64,000 bases of DNA from Dysgonomonas sp. UBA7710 (GCF_002482385.1 NZ_DLFW01000002.1:217365-281364), one strand, 5' to 3'; shown: positions 35,901 through 45,405, counted from the first letter of the stretch. Program-made: numbers and translations. Notes: a model not told the origin generated them from the letters alone.

Positions 35901-36611
35901 ATGGCAAAATACGGAAGAATACTCCTGAAGTTAAGTGGTGAATCCCTGATGGGAGACCAGCAATATGGTATAGATGTTAACAGGTTGAACTCATATGCAG
36001 AGCAGATAAAGTCTGTCGCTGATATGGGTGTCCAAATCAGCATTGTTATAGGAGGAGGAAATATATTCCGCGGACTGAGTGGGGCTTCGAAAGGTTATGA
36101 CAGAGTGAAAGGCGACCAGATGGGCATGCTTGCAACAGTCATTAATAGCCTGGCGTTAAGCTCGGCTTTGGTCGCTATCGGCCAGAAAGCCAGAGTGCTG
36201 ACCGCTATCCGAATGGAACCTATCGGTGAGATTTACAGCAAATGGAAAGCAATAGAGTCTATGGAAAACGGCGAAGTTGTTATTTTATCATGTGGTACGG
36301 GAAATCCGTTCTTTACCACTGATACAGGCTCATCGTTGCGTGGGATAGAAATTGAAGCCGATGTTATGCTCAAGGGGACGCGCGTAGACGGTGTATATAC
36401 GGCAGATCCGGAGAAAGACCCGTCAGCCGTTAAATTCGAAAGTATTTCATATGACGAAGTTTATTCTCGCGGGCTGAAAGTGATGGATATGACAGCTACT
36501 GTGATGTGTAAAGAAAATAACCTGCCTGTCGTTGTCTTCGATATGGATACTCCGGGTAATCTGGAGCGGTTGATGAACGGCGAGAATATAGGCACTTATG
36601 TGCATGCGTAG
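35901..36611 (+). CDS. pyrH: UMP kinase PyrH
   Basis: A 236-residue amino-acid-kinase-fold enzyme that phosphorylates UMP to UDP. It begins KYGRILLKLSGESLMG and contains VIGGGNIFRG, TAIRMEPIGE, GTGNPFFTTDT and KGTRVDGVYTADPEKD. Full length. It is followed by frr, the common pyrH-frr order, with 115 bp between them holding short tandem repeats. Confidence 0.97.
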   Translation: MAKYGRILLKLSGESLMGDQQYGIDVNRLNSYAEQIKSVADMGVQISIVIGGGNIFRGLSGASKGYDRVKGDQMGMLATVINSLALSSALVAIGQKARVLTAIRMEPIGEIYSKWKAIESMENGEVVILSCGTGNPFFTTDTGSSLRGIEIEADVMLKGTRVDGVYTADPEKDPSAVKFESISYDEVYSRGLKVMDMTATVMCKENNLPVVVFDMDTPGNLERLMNGENIGTYVHA

Positions 36612-36695
36612 TTAGTAGCAAGTTTGCCTCGCTTTCGTTTCGGCGAATGTTATTCTTTCGCCCTGCCGGACAGTTACGAGTTACAAAAGTCTTTG

Positions 36696-36721
36696 ATCTT
36701 GAAATCTTGAAATCTTGAAAT
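36696..36721 (+). repeat. three tandem 8-bp units (ATCTTGAA)
   Basis: Three perfect copies in tandem just before frr. The type fits the degenerate intergenic repeats seen elsewhere in the window. They end six bases before the frr ATG. Confidence 0.6.
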
Positions 36722-36726
36722 AAATT

Positions 36727-37287
36727 ATGACAGACCTAAAACAAATCGGAAAAAAAGCAGAAGATAAAATGCAGGCTTCTGTAGAGTTTCTTGATGAAAC
36801 TCTATCCCGTATACGTGCGGGAAAGGCAAATCCTCATATCCTCGACGGGATAAAACTTGAATATTATGGTTCGCTTACTCCGCTTAGCGGCGTAGCGGCA
36901 ATTAATACACCGGATGCGCGGACCATCGTTATTCAGCCATGGGAAAAACAAATGTTGAAAGAGGTTGAGAAAGCTATTCTTAACTCCGACGTGGGTATTA
37001 CTCCTGATAATAACGGGGAGATTATCCGCCTGTCTATCCCTCCTTTGACCGAAGAGCGGCGTAAACAACTGGTAAAACAAGCCAAACAAGAGGCAGAGGA
37101 AGCAAAAGTAAGTATCCGTAATGCGCGCCGCGATGCTATCGATTCAATCAAAAAGTCGGTAAAAGACGGAGTTGCAGAAGATATGGCAAAGGATGCGGAA
37201 AATGATATGCAGAAACTTCACGATAAATACATTAAGAAAATCGATGATGTATTTGCTCTGAAAGAAAAAGAAATATTGACAGTATAA
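36727..37287 (+). CDS. frr: ribosome recycling factor Frr
   Basis: A 186-residue two-domain protein that, with EF-G, splits post-termination ribosomes. Hallmarks are TLSRIRAGKANPHILDGIKLEYYG, GVAAINTPDARTIVIQPWEK, LSIPPLTEERRKQLVKQAK and RNARRDAID. Normal length. Confidence 0.97.
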   Translation: MTDLKQIGKKAEDKMQASVEFLDETLSRIRAGKANPHILDGIKLEYYGSLTPLSGVAAINTPDARTIVIQPWEKQMLKEVEKAILNSDVGITPDNNGEIIRLSIPPLTEERRKQLVKQAKQEAEEAKVSIRNARRDAIDSIKKSVKDGVAEDMAKDAENDMQKLHDKYIKKIDDVFALKEKEILTV

Positions 37288-37306
37288 AGCTGATGATCTG
37301 ATTATC

Positions 37307-37383
37307 TAATATGCCAATGTGCCGATGAAGTTCTGCAATTATTCATCATTGGCACATTGGCATATTAATTCATTGGCACATTA
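37307..37383. repeat. 17-bp inverted repeat plus a third copy between frr and rsgA
   Basis: TAATATGCCAATGTGCC (37307-37323) is perfectly repeated in inverse at 37351-37367, and a truncated third copy (CATTGGCACATTA, 37371-37383) follows. The hairpin has a 27-nt loop and no T-run, so it is a poor terminator. The last copy ends six bases before the rsgA start. Confidence 0.65.
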
Positions 37384-37388
37384 AGTAT

Positions 37389-38315
37389 ATGAATGGTCTT
37401 GTAATAAAGAATACGGGTAGCTGGTATCTGGTTCGCACTGACGACGGGAAGAATATCGAATGTAAGATAAAAGGGAACTTTCGTCTTAAAGGTATACGCA
37501 GTACCAATCCTATCGCAGTAGGGGACAGGGTCAGCATTGTTGAAAACAACGAAGGTACAGCCCTGATAACCGAAATCGGAGACCGGAAGAATTATATTAT
37601 CCGCCGATCTTCCAATTTGTCGAAGCAGTCCCATATTTTGGCAGCGAATATCGACCTGTGCTTTCTTATCGTTACCATTAACCATCCGGTGACATCCACT
37701 GTTTTTATCGACCGTTTTCTTGCATCGGCAGAGGCATACCGTGTTCCTGTGAATCTTATATTCAATAAAACGGATATTTATACGGAAGAAGAAACCGGGT
37801 ACATGGAAGCTCTGATCGGCCTGTACAACCACATAGGTTATCCGAGCCTCAGAATCTCGGCTTTAGAAAAAGATGGAATAGAAACTTTACAAGAAAAGAT
37901 AAAAGGGAAAATAACATTGTTTTCTGGGCACTCGGGTGTTGGTAAATCTACCCTTATTAATACCCTCATTCCTGATACGGGACTAAAGACGGGAGCAATA
38001 TCAGGTTATCATGGAAAAGGAATGCATACGACCACTTTTTCCGAAATGATAGAATTATCTCAGGGAGGTTTTATCATAGATACTCCCGGTATCAAAGGCT
38101 TTGGCACGGTGGATATGGAAAAGGAAGAGATTTTTCATTTCTTCCCCGATATCTTCAGGTTTTCGAAAGACTGCCGTTTTCACAATTGTATCCATATCAA
38201 TGAGCCCGATTGTGCGGTGAGGGCTGCTGTAGAAAAACATTACATAAGCGAGAGCCGATACAAGTCATATCTGAATATGATGGAAGAGGAGGCTGACGGG
38301 AAATATAGAAAATAA
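37389..38315 (+). CDS. rsgA: ribosome small subunit-dependent GTPase RsgA
   Basis: A 308-residue circularly permuted GTPase for late 30S maturation. An N-terminal OB-fold is followed by the permuted G motifs: NKTD (G4), GHSGVGKSTLIN (G1) and DTPGIKGFG (G3). The C-terminal zinc site is CRFHNCIHINEPDC. It fits the neighbouring translation genes pyrH-frr. Confidence 0.96.
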   Translation: MNGLVIKNTGSWYLVRTDDGKNIECKIKGNFRLKGIRSTNPIAVGDRVSIVENNEGTALITEIGDRKNYIIRRSSNLSKQSHILAANIDLCFLIVTINHPVTSTVFIDRFLASAEAYRVPVNLIFNKTDIYTEEETGYMEALIGLYNHIGYPSLRISALEKDGIETLQEKIKGKITLFSGHSGVGKSTLINTLIPDTGLKTGAISGYHGKGMHTTTFSEMIELSQGGFIIDTPGIKGFGTVDMEKEEIFHFFPDIFRFSKDCRFHNCIHINEPDCAVRAAVEKHYISESRYKSYLNMMEEEADGKYRK

Positions 38316-38394
38316 CCTTGCATATTATTGAATCTGCGCCCTGACAATAACGATTAAATTTAAATAGTTAATGCCTAAAACTCATATTTTATTA

Positions 38395-38402
38395 TAACTT
38401 TG
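38395..38402 (+). promoter_or_regulatory. -7 box (TAACTTTG) for the cardiolipin synthase gene
   Basis: TAnnTTTG match 18 bp before the start codon. Confidence 0.5.
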
Positions 38403-38420
38403 GTGTTATAAGCTATTTGT

Positions 38421-39860
38421 ATGCCAATGGAATCAATGGAAGCCGCAGATAATCTGATCCTTATTTTTCAAATCCTGTATGTTGTTACAGCATTGGGAAC
38501 GATGATCATTGTCATTTCGGAAAACAGGAATCCTTTGAAAACTATTTCGTGGGTGCTTATTCTGTTGTTGTTACCGTTGGTTGGGCTCATTATCTATTAT
38601 TTCTTCGGGGAGGATAGCCGGAAACAACGTCTTATCTCCCATAAGATGTATAAGAAACTTAATCGCCGTTCTATCGGTCGCAAAGAGCTGCTCGAGACAT
38701 TGAATCCGCCTGCCGAGCATAGAGGATTGGTAAATCTCCTGAACAGGCTCAAAGGCGCACCTTTATATGGTGGTAGCAATGTTACCTTTTATTCGGATGG
38801 AATAGCGAAATTTTACGCTCTCTTCGAGGAACTGGAAAAAGCGAAGAAACATATTCATATCCAATACTATATTTTCCTTGACGATGAAATAGGCCGAAAA
38901 ACCTGTGATATCCTTGTTCGTAAAGCAGCAGAAGGAGTAGAGGTGCGTCTTATATATGACGATGTAGGGTCGTGGAAGGCCAAGCGTCGCTTCTTTAAGG
39001 AAATGCAGGGGCAGGGCATTGAAGTTCAGCCGTTCCTGAAAGTAGCATTTAAGTTCTTAACCAGCCGGGTAAATTACCGTAATCACAGAAAAATTGTAGT
39101 TATAGACGGTAAAATAGGATTTGTGGGAGGAATGAATATTGCCGACAGATATATTAACGGAGTAAGTTTCGGGACTTGGCGAGATAGCCATATAAAGATA
39201 GAAGGAAAAGCTGTAGCCGGATTACAAACATCTTTCCTTATAGACTGGTACTCTTCCCGTAAAGAATTTCTGGCCTCCGATACATATTATCCTGTTCTGG
39301 AAAGTAAAGGTGATAACCTGATACAACTTGTTACCAGTGGACCGGTAGGTCCGTTTAAAGATATACATCTCGGTATTTTGCAGGCAATATCCACCGCTAA
39401 GGAATGTATTTATATTCAAACTCCTTATTTTGTACCCACCGATGCATTATTGCTTGCTCTTCAGATGGCTTCGATGCGTGGGGTGGATGTAAGGTTGATG
39501 CTTCCCCGGCATTCGGATACGACATTCGTGCATATTGCCTCTATGTCGTATCTTAAAGATGTACTGGACGCAAAAGTAAGTGTCTTTTTCTATGAAGCCG
39601 GATTTTTGCATTCGAAACTAATGGTTATTGACGGTTCCCTTACGATAACAGGTTCAGCGAATATGGATGTGCGGAGTTTCGAACATAATTTTGAAATAGA
39701 CGCGTTTATATACAATGAAAATACTTGTGATGCAGCAAAGGATATATTCTTCAGGGACATGGAGCAATCCTCTCTGTTGTCCGCCGAAGAATGGGAGAAA
39801 AGATCGAGATTCGAGAAGTTTAAAGAATCGGTTATGCGCCTGTTCTCCCCACTATTATAA
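38421..39860 (+). CDS. cls: cardiolipin synthase (phospholipase D family)
   Basis: A 479-residue inner-membrane enzyme joining two phosphatidylglycerols. Two N-terminal transmembrane helices (about residues 9-30 and 41-63) precede two phospholipase D motifs: NYRNHRKIVVIDGKIGFVGG (HxK) and FLHSKLMVIDGSLTITGS. Full length for the bacterial ClsA family. Confidence 0.94.
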   Translation: MPMESMEAADNLILIFQILYVVTALGTMIIVISENRNPLKTISWVLILLLLPLVGLIIYYFFGEDSRKQRLISHKMYKKLNRRSIGRKELLETLNPPAEHRGLVNLLNRLKGAPLYGGSNVTFYSDGIAKFYALFEELEKAKKHIHIQYYIFLDDEIGRKTCDILVRKAAEGVEVRLIYDDVGSWKAKRRFFKEMQGQGIEVQPFLKVAFKFLTSRVNYRNHRKIVVIDGKIGFVGGMNIADRYINGVSFGTWRDSHIKIEGKAVAGLQTSFLIDWYSSRKEFLASDTYYPVLESKGDNLIQLVTSGPVGPFKDIHLGILQAISTAKECIYIQTPYFVPTDALLLALQMASMRGVDVRLMLPRHSDTTFVHIASMSYLKDVLDAKVSVFFYEAGFLHSKLMVIDGSLTITGSANMDVRSFEHNFEIDAFIYNENTCDAAKDIFFRDMEQSSLLSAEEWEKRSRFEKFKESVMRLFSPLL

Positions 39861-39907
39861 ATATAAATAAGGGCTTATATTGTCTGATCTGGTTTTATGA
39901 AAATATA

Positions 39908-41104
39908 ATGAAGAAAAAGCTATTTATATTGTGTTTAAGCTATCTAATTCCTTTTGTGCTAAGTGCTCAAAAAATAAGTATATCGCTGCCAGAACAGTCA
40001 AATAAGGAATATACATTTATTTTAAGTAAAGGTATAAAGCAGGATACTATCCAAAAAGGTATGCTTTCTTTTGCCGGTGATGTGATAATTAACATACCTG
40101 AAAAAGAAAAATATTATGAGGGTATGGGATCACTACAGATAAAAGATGTCAGACCATTAAATATAATTGTTAATCATGAAGACTTTAGCGTAGAGCAAGG
40201 CCCGGATCAAAAATATATATTCAAAAATTCCCGGGAAAATGAATATTTATATTCTGTTATACAAGAAGGAGCGCGGCCGGCTCAGGATACAACTCTCTAT
40301 GCTTCATCTTTTATTGGATTAGTCCGTTATATGCAGCAATTGAACAGGCTGGCCTCTCAGGGTGGAAGCCTTATGGAAAAAGCTAATGCCCGTTTGTATG
40401 CGTTAAATCAACTCGATATGGATAAGCTCTACACCAGCGGTATATGGTATAATGTTGTAGATGGATTAACTAAATTGACGCCCGATCGACAATTGATGGC
40501 CGAAGATATGGTACGTCTAATGAAACGGATAAAATCGCAAGAGGTTTTTGAGCATCTCGCTAATAATTTAATTCTCATTACCGAGCAATACGGATGGGAT
40601 GATGCATTCGATGTTATAGTACCTTATATAGAAGAATCAGGCAGGATAGCTGTTCCGCAAGGCAGGATCTTTGATGCATTTGCATTAGCAAAGGTTCGCA
40701 AAGGAACGCTCGCTCCGGCTTTGGATGGTTTGTCGCCGTCGTTGATAGAAGCCGGGTATAGCCGGACTCTATTAGTTTTCTATCAGCCCGATTGTGAGAA
40801 CTGCCATACTCAAATTGATCGATTGATAAATGATTATCCAAAACTAAAGGAACAAAACATACGCATAGTTTCTATATCCTCAGATACCAATAAGGATGTA
40901 TTTGCCGGAGATGTAAAGCGTTTTCCATGGCCTGATTCTGATAAGCTGTGTGATTATAAGGGCTTTGCCGGTATTAACTTTGTCAGATATGGGATAATGA
41001 GTACCCCGACATTCTTTTTGTTAGATGAGAAGGGAGCGGTAATAAAACGCTATGCTTTAATTACAGATATTGATTTCAGTACTAGCCTGAAAGAAGAAAA
41101 ATGA
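39908..41104 (+). CDS. exported thioredoxin-like protein
   Basis: A 398-residue protein with a signal peptide (cleavage after VLSAQ likely). The N-terminal half is an uncharacterised beta-rich and helical region. The C-terminal thioredoxin fold (about 270-398) has the redox motif CENC (Cys296, Cys299) and the cis-Pro in STPTFFLLDEKG. It resembles Bacteroidetes thiol-disulfide oxidoreductases of the TlpA/DUF5106 type. Probably periplasmic disulfide reduction or exchange; the partner is unknown. Confidence 0.78.
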   Translation: MKKKLFILCLSYLIPFVLSAQKISISLPEQSNKEYTFILSKGIKQDTIQKGMLSFAGDVIINIPEKEKYYEGMGSLQIKDVRPLNIIVNHEDFSVEQGPDQKYIFKNSRENEYLYSVIQEGARPAQDTTLYASSFIGLVRYMQQLNRLASQGGSLMEKANARLYALNQLDMDKLYTSGIWYNVVDGLTKLTPDRQLMAEDMVRLMKRIKSQEVFEHLANNLILITEQYGWDDAFDVIVPYIEESGRIAVPQGRIFDAFALAKVRKGTLAPALDGLSPSLIEAGYSRTLLVFYQPDCENCHTQIDRLINDYPKLKEQNIRIVSISSDTNKDVFAGDVKRFPWPDSDKLCDYKGFAGINFVRYGIMSTPTFFLLDEKGAVIKRYALITDIDFSTSLKEEK

Positions 41105-41156
41105 AGTTTTTTCACCAAAATAAAGATATTTTTATTTGTATTAGTTAAAAAAACTA

Positions 41157-41164
41157 TATCTTTG
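41157..41164 (+). promoter_or_regulatory. -7 box (TATCTTTG) with TTTG at -33 for gmd
   Basis: A perfect TAnnTTTG and a TTTG at 41135-41138, 18 bp upstream. The leader to the gmd ATG is about 95 nt. Confidence 0.6.
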
Positions 41165-41265
41165 TGGCTTGTGTGTTCTGTTTGGGAAACCAGACTTAGA
41201 TTTATAGAGTTAAAGAATAATTATTGAAAAGTAAATCTTAATAAGGTATTTATTAAGTAATTTTT

Positions 41266-42420
41266 ATGAGCAAAAAAGTTGCACTCATCACAGGCGTTAC
41301 AGGACAGGATGGAGCATATCTATCTGAATATTTGATAAAAAAGGGGTATACAGTCCATGGTATTAAAAGACGGTCGTCTTTGTTTAATACAGACCGTATA
41401 GATCATTTGTATCAAGATCCTCATGATGAAAATCGGAATATGATTCTTCATTACGGAGACATGACAGATAGTATGAATCTTACTCGTATTATCGGAGATG
41501 TCCAACCAGATGAAATATACAACCTTGCGGCAATGAGCCATGTAAAGGTTAGCTTTGATACCCCGGAATATACAGCAAATGCGGATGGTATTGGTACTCT
41601 TCGTGTGTTAGAAGCCGTTCGTTTGTTAAACTTAACTGATAAAACGAGGATATATCAGGCATCAACATCCGAATTATATGGATTGGTACAAGAAGTGCCA
41701 CAAAAAGAAACAACCCCATTCTATCCAAGAAGTCCTTATGCTGTTGCCAAGTTGTATGGTTACTGGATTACCGTAAACTATCGGGAAGCCTATGGAATGC
41801 ATGCAAGTAATGGTATTTTATTTAATCATGAATCTCCATTGAGGGGGGAGACTTTTGTTACGCGAAAAGTTACCCGTGCCGTTTCCCGCATCGCCTTAGG
41901 GCTCCAAAAGAAAGTTTATATGGGGAACTTGTCCAGTAAAAGGGATTGGGGGCATGCCAAAGATTATATAAAAGCAATGTACCTTATCCTTCAACAGGAT
42001 ACTCCGGATGATTATGTAATTTCTACAGGAGTAACAACAACAATCCGTGACTTTATAAAAATGTCGTTCTCGGAATTAGGGGTTGAGGTAGATTTTAGAG
42101 GAGAGAATGAAGCAGAAGAGGGGTATATCGTAAATGTTAATGATGACACTTTTTCTAAAGTAGTTGGTGAAGAGTATCTGTCTTCTTTTAAGAAAAGAAT
42201 AGGAGATACTGTTGTCGGAGTTGACCCTGCATATTTTCGCCCAACAGAAGTTGAATTATTAATTGGAGATAATACTAAAGCCAGGACTAAGTTAGGATGG
42301 GAGCCAACTTATGATCTCAGAGCTCTCTGTAAGGATATGGTAAAGCATGACATTGAGTTGATGAAGAAAGAAGAATTTCTGAAAAATGGAGGATATCGGA
42401 TTTTGAATTACTTTGAGTAA
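41266..42420 (+). CDS. gmd: GDP-mannose 4,6-dehydratase
   Basis: A 384-residue short-chain dehydrogenase making GDP-4-keto-6-deoxymannose. The NADP site is GVTGQDGAYLSEYL, followed by IKRRSSLFNTDRI, the active-site ASTSELYG and SPYAVAKLYGYW (Tyr-x-x-x-Lys), and HESPLRGETFVTRK. It is followed 20 bp later by fcl, giving the two-step route to GDP-L-fucose for capsule, O-antigen or protein O-glycans. Confidence 0.96.
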   Translation: MSKKVALITGVTGQDGAYLSEYLIKKGYTVHGIKRRSSLFNTDRIDHLYQDPHDENRNMILHYGDMTDSMNLTRIIGDVQPDEIYNLAAMSHVKVSFDTPEYTANADGIGTLRVLEAVRLLNLTDKTRIYQASTSELYGLVQEVPQKETTPFYPRSPYAVAKLYGYWITVNYREAYGMHASNGILFNHESPLRGETFVTRKVTRAVSRIALGLQKKVYMGNLSSKRDWGHAKDYIKAMYLILQQDTPDDYVISTGVTTTIRDFIKMSFSELGVEVDFRGENEAEEGYIVNVNDDTFSKVVGEEYLSSFKKRIGDTVVGVDPAYFRPTEVELLIGDNTKARTKLGWEPTYDLRALCKDMVKHDIELMKKEEFLKNGGYRILNYFE

Positions 42421-42440
42421 GGAGAAAGATTGGATAATAA

Positions 42441-43541
42441 ATGATAGAAAAAAACGCTAAAATATATATAGCCGGACATAGAGGCTTAGTCGGTTCTGCC
42501 ATCCTCAGGAATCTGAAAGAAAAGGGGTATAATAATTTTATATTAAAAACCCATGCAGAACTTGATCTGACAAATCAAACGGCGGTTGCCGATTTTTTTA
42601 CAAAAGAAAAACCTGAATACGTCTTTTTAGCAGCGGCTAAAGTGGGAGGTATAGTGGCTAATAATACATATCGCGGACAATTTATATATGAAAATTTGAT
42701 GATCCAGAATAATGTTATTCATCAATCATATGTAAATAATGTGAAAAAATTAGTATTTTTGGGCAGTTCTTGTATTTATCCGAAAGAAGCATTTCAGCCG
42801 ATGTCTGAAAACGCTCTGCTGACAGGCCCTTTGGAATATACAAACGAACCATATGCTATAGCGAAAATCGCCGGGTTGAAAATGTGTGAGAGTTATAATA
42901 TTCAGTACAATACAAATTTTATAGCTGTAATGCCTACAAATCTGTACGGACCGAATGATAACTTTAATTTGGAAACATCACATGTACTACCTGCTATGAT
43001 TCGCAAGATTCACTTAGGGAAGTGTCTCGAAGCAAATGCCTGGGATATTATAAGGAAAGATTTTGACGTACGTCCTATAGAAGGTATAACAGGACAGTCT
43101 TCAGAAAAAGAGATTCTTAATATTATGAGTAAATATGGTATTAAGAAAGTTGGTGATGATGTTCAAGTTGAGTTATGGGGGTCAGGAAAACCAATGCGGG
43201 AATTTCTGTGGAGTGATGAAATGGCTGATGCTACTGTTTTTGTAATGGAATCTGTAAACTTTTTAGACTTAATTAGTGTTATAGAAGGTAAAGAAATCCG
43301 AAATACACATATTAATGTAGGAACAGGAGTTGAAATATCGATAAAAGATGTCGCGAATATTATAAAAGAAATAGTGGATTTTTCAGGAAAGCTGTGGTTT
43401 AATACAGAAAAACCTGATGGAACTATGAGAAAATTGTCAGATGTCTCTAAGTTGAATTCATTGGGATGGAAACATAAGGTTGAAATAAAAGAAGGTTTAA
43501 ACCGGATGTATTCGTGGTACAATAAATATATAGTAGATTAA
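42441..43541 (+). CDS. fcl: GDP-L-fucose synthase
   Basis: A 366-residue epimerase-reductase finishing GDP-L-fucose. It shows IAGHRGLVGSAI, the catalytic GSSCIYPKEA and YAIAKIAGLKMCE (Tyr-x-x-x-Lys), and MPTNLYGPNDNF. It is about 45 residues longer than the E. coli enzyme because of an insertion around residues 205-235. I recall Bacteroidales homologues also being longer. It starts 20 bp after gmd. Confidence 0.95.
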   Translation: MIEKNAKIYIAGHRGLVGSAILRNLKEKGYNNFILKTHAELDLTNQTAVADFFTKEKPEYVFLAAAKVGGIVANNTYRGQFIYENLMIQNNVIHQSYVNNVKKLVFLGSSCIYPKEAFQPMSENALLTGPLEYTNEPYAIAKIAGLKMCESYNIQYNTNFIAVMPTNLYGPNDNFNLETSHVLPAMIRKIHLGKCLEANAWDIIRKDFDVRPIEGITGQSSEKEILNIMSKYGIKKVGDDVQVELWGSGKPMREFLWSDEMADATVFVMESVNFLDLISVIEGKEIRNTHINVGTGVEISIKDVANIIKEIVDFSGKLWFNTEKPDGTMRKLSDVSKLNSLGWKHKVEIKEGLNRMYSWYNKYIVD

Positions 43542-43570
43542 TAAATAGTGTTTAATTATAATTTAAAAGA

Positions 43571-44731
43571 TTGATTATGAAAAAAGTAAGTTTACTTTTA
43601 GTTTTAGTTTTTGCGGCTATTACTATTTCTGCTCAAGAGAGTGGATTTAGCACAAAAGCTGGCCGTAAAGCAACTTTTGCGCGTAACGGTTTTTGGGACA
43701 ATTGGTTTATTGGACTTGGTGCTGGAGCTAATTTTGTACAAGGCGATAACAACAAAGATGCAGATTTTCTGAATCGTCTTACAGTTGCTCCAACTATTCA
43801 GGTTGGTAAATGGTACAACCCTTATATTGGAGGCCGTTTGAAATTCCAGGGAGGTTCTTTGCACAATTTCCAAAACAATGCTACTGACATGATCCATAAC
43901 AAATATTTCGGTGTAGAAGCTGATGTTATGTGGGATGTTACTAACTATTTAGGAAAGTACAACGAAAAACGTGTTTATAGCCTTATCCCTTATGTAGGTA
44001 TCGGTGGTGCTATCGGTTGGGACTACAAATTGGATGGTAACACTCACCCGGGTGGAAAACAAAGAAACTTCACTATCAACGGTGGTATCATCAACAAATT
44101 CAAATTCTCTAACAGAGTAGCTTTGGATATCGATTTGTCTGCTATGTTGCTTAAAGAAGCTTTCAACCACGGAGGTTCAAACTCTTATGATGGTTTGGTG
44201 GCTGCTTCTGCCAGCTTGGTATTCAAAGTAGGTAAGAAAACTGATTTCTCTGAAGCTTTATTGATGGATCAAGGTCTTATCGATGACTTGAATGGTCAGA
44301 TCAACAAACTTCGTCAGGAAAACGACAGACTTCGTAACCAACCTGCGAAAGAAGTTATCAAAGAAGTTGTTAAGGATTGCCCTAAATGTCCGGAAGCAAC
44401 TAAAGGTTCATTCGTGTCTAACGTAGTGTTCTTCCGTCTGGGTAGCGCTAATATCGACAAGAACCAAGAAGTTAGCATCTTTAACACAGCTAAATATCTT
44501 CAAGATAATCCTAGCGCTAAAGTTAAAGTTGTAGGTTATGCAGACAAGAAAACAGGTACTCCTTCTATCAATGAAAAACTTTCTGAAAAACGTGCTAAGA
44601 ATGTAGCAAACGAGTTGATTAAGAAATACAACATCGATAGCAACCGTGTAACTGTAGAATGGAAAGGTGACACAGTACAACCATATGCTGAAAATGCATG
44701 GAACCGTGTTGCAATTTTCGTAGCTCAATAA
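43571..44731 (+). CDS. OmpA family outer membrane protein
   Basis: A 386-residue protein with a signal peptide ending ITISAQ. The N-terminal part is a beta-barrel (about 25-230, FIGLGAGANFVQGDNN and later strands). A coiled-coil linker (LNGQINKLRQENDRLRNQ) leads to an OmpA-C peptidoglycan-binding domain (about 275-386, KVKVVGYADKKTG and NEKLSEKRAKNVANEL). Codon use is strongly biased (AAC, GGT, GAA), as expected for an abundant porin. It begins 29 bp after fcl and ends in a strong terminator. Confidence 0.92.
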   Translation: MIMKKVSLLLVLVFAAITISAQESGFSTKAGRKATFARNGFWDNWFIGLGAGANFVQGDNNKDADFLNRLTVAPTIQVGKWYNPYIGGRLKFQGGSLHNFQNNATDMIHNKYFGVEADVMWDVTNYLGKYNEKRVYSLIPYVGIGGAIGWDYKLDGNTHPGGKQRNFTINGGIINKFKFSNRVALDIDLSAMLLKEAFNHGGSNSYDGLVAASASLVFKVGKKTDFSEALLMDQGLIDDLNGQINKLRQENDRLRNQPAKEVIKEVVKDCPKCPEATKGSFVSNVVFFRLGSANIDKNQEVSIFNTAKYLQDNPSAKVKVVGYADKKTGTPSINEKLSEKRAKNVANELIKKYNIDSNRVTVEWKGDTVQPYAENAWNRVAIFVAQ

Positions 44732-44753
44732 TCTGAGTCAGAAATATAGAAAA

Positions 44754-44783
44754 AGAGAGTAGGATTCCTACTCTCTTTTTTTG
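44754..44783 (+). terminator. intrinsic terminator after ompA
   Basis: AGAGAGTAGGA and TCCTACTCTCT flank a single central base. The perfect 11-bp dyad runs into seven or eight T's. Confidence 0.8.
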
Positions 44784-44839
44784 TTATGTCTTTTCTGATA
44801 TAGAATAATTAAAGGCGAAACGATGCCTCCTATAAATAG

Positions 44840-44875
44840 GAGACTGTCTGTTAAGTTATATATACAGACAGTCTC
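44840..44875. repeat. 12-bp perfect inverted repeat
   Basis: GAGACTGTCTGT and its complement around a 12-nt loop, between two terminators of convergent genes. There is no T-run, so its role is not evident. Confidence 0.5.
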
Positions 44876-44895
44876 GTCATTTCTCTATCTGCAGA

Positions 44896-44940
44896 AAATA
44901 ATAAGACCCGGACTATAATATTAGCCGGGTCTTATTATTT
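44896..44940 (-). terminator. bidirectional-looking terminator after the DUF5606 gene
   Basis: A 16-bp perfect stem (AAATAATAAGACCCGG and complement) and 13-nt loop, flanked by A's on the left and T's on the right. It can stop transcription in both directions and lies 27 bp after the DUF5606 stop. Confidence 0.7.
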
Positions 44941-44967
44941 CTATAATTAAAGATAAATCTTATCTTT

Positions 44968-45405
44968 TTATTTTACAGTCTCGGTTTCAGTATCTGCTTT
45001 CTCCTCTACTACTTCCTCCTCTTTCTCGAAGTCGATATTTGCATTAATAAGGATATTATACCATCCTATTATCTTCTTGATATCGGTTGGATACACACGG
45101 TCCCTGTCAAAGTCAGGAAGTATCTCAAGAAAGTATTTCTTCAATTCCTCCGGTTTTGCACTGGTGTTGATAGAAGCTTTCTCTCCGTTTTCCTTTTGTT
45201 TGATGGATGCCAGAATGCCTTTTAACGGGGCGTCATCAGTTTCGGTATAGATAGATATATCTCCAAGGGATACAACTTTGTCCCGTGCATGAATCGGCAT
45301 TTTCTTGCCATCTACCAATGACTCGACAATGACCATATTCTTTGCACTCGAAATAAGTTTATACAACCCCGGTTTACCGGAAACGGATAAGATTGTCTTT
45401 AACAT
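44968..45405 (-). CDS. DUF5606 family protein
   Basis: A 145-residue cytoplasmic protein conserved in Bacteroidetes. It begins MLKTILSVSGKPGLYKLISSAKN, the family signature, and has PTDIKKIIGWYNIL followed by an acidic tail rich in Glu and Thr. No enzymatic motif is visible and its function is unknown. Monocistronic. Confidence 0.83.
   Translation of the reverse strand: MLKTILSVSGKPGLYKLISSAKNMVIVESLVDGKKMPIHARDKVVSLGDISIYTETDDAPLKGILASIKQKENGEKASINTSAKPEELKKYFLEILPDFDRDRVYPTDIKKIIGWYNILINANIDFEKEEEVVEEKADTETETVK

Noticed and set aside
35602..35907. 101-codon minus-strand frame upstream of pyrH
   Set aside because: It spans the pyrH promoter and start and a GC-rich repeat block. The translation has no domain features and looks repeat-derived.
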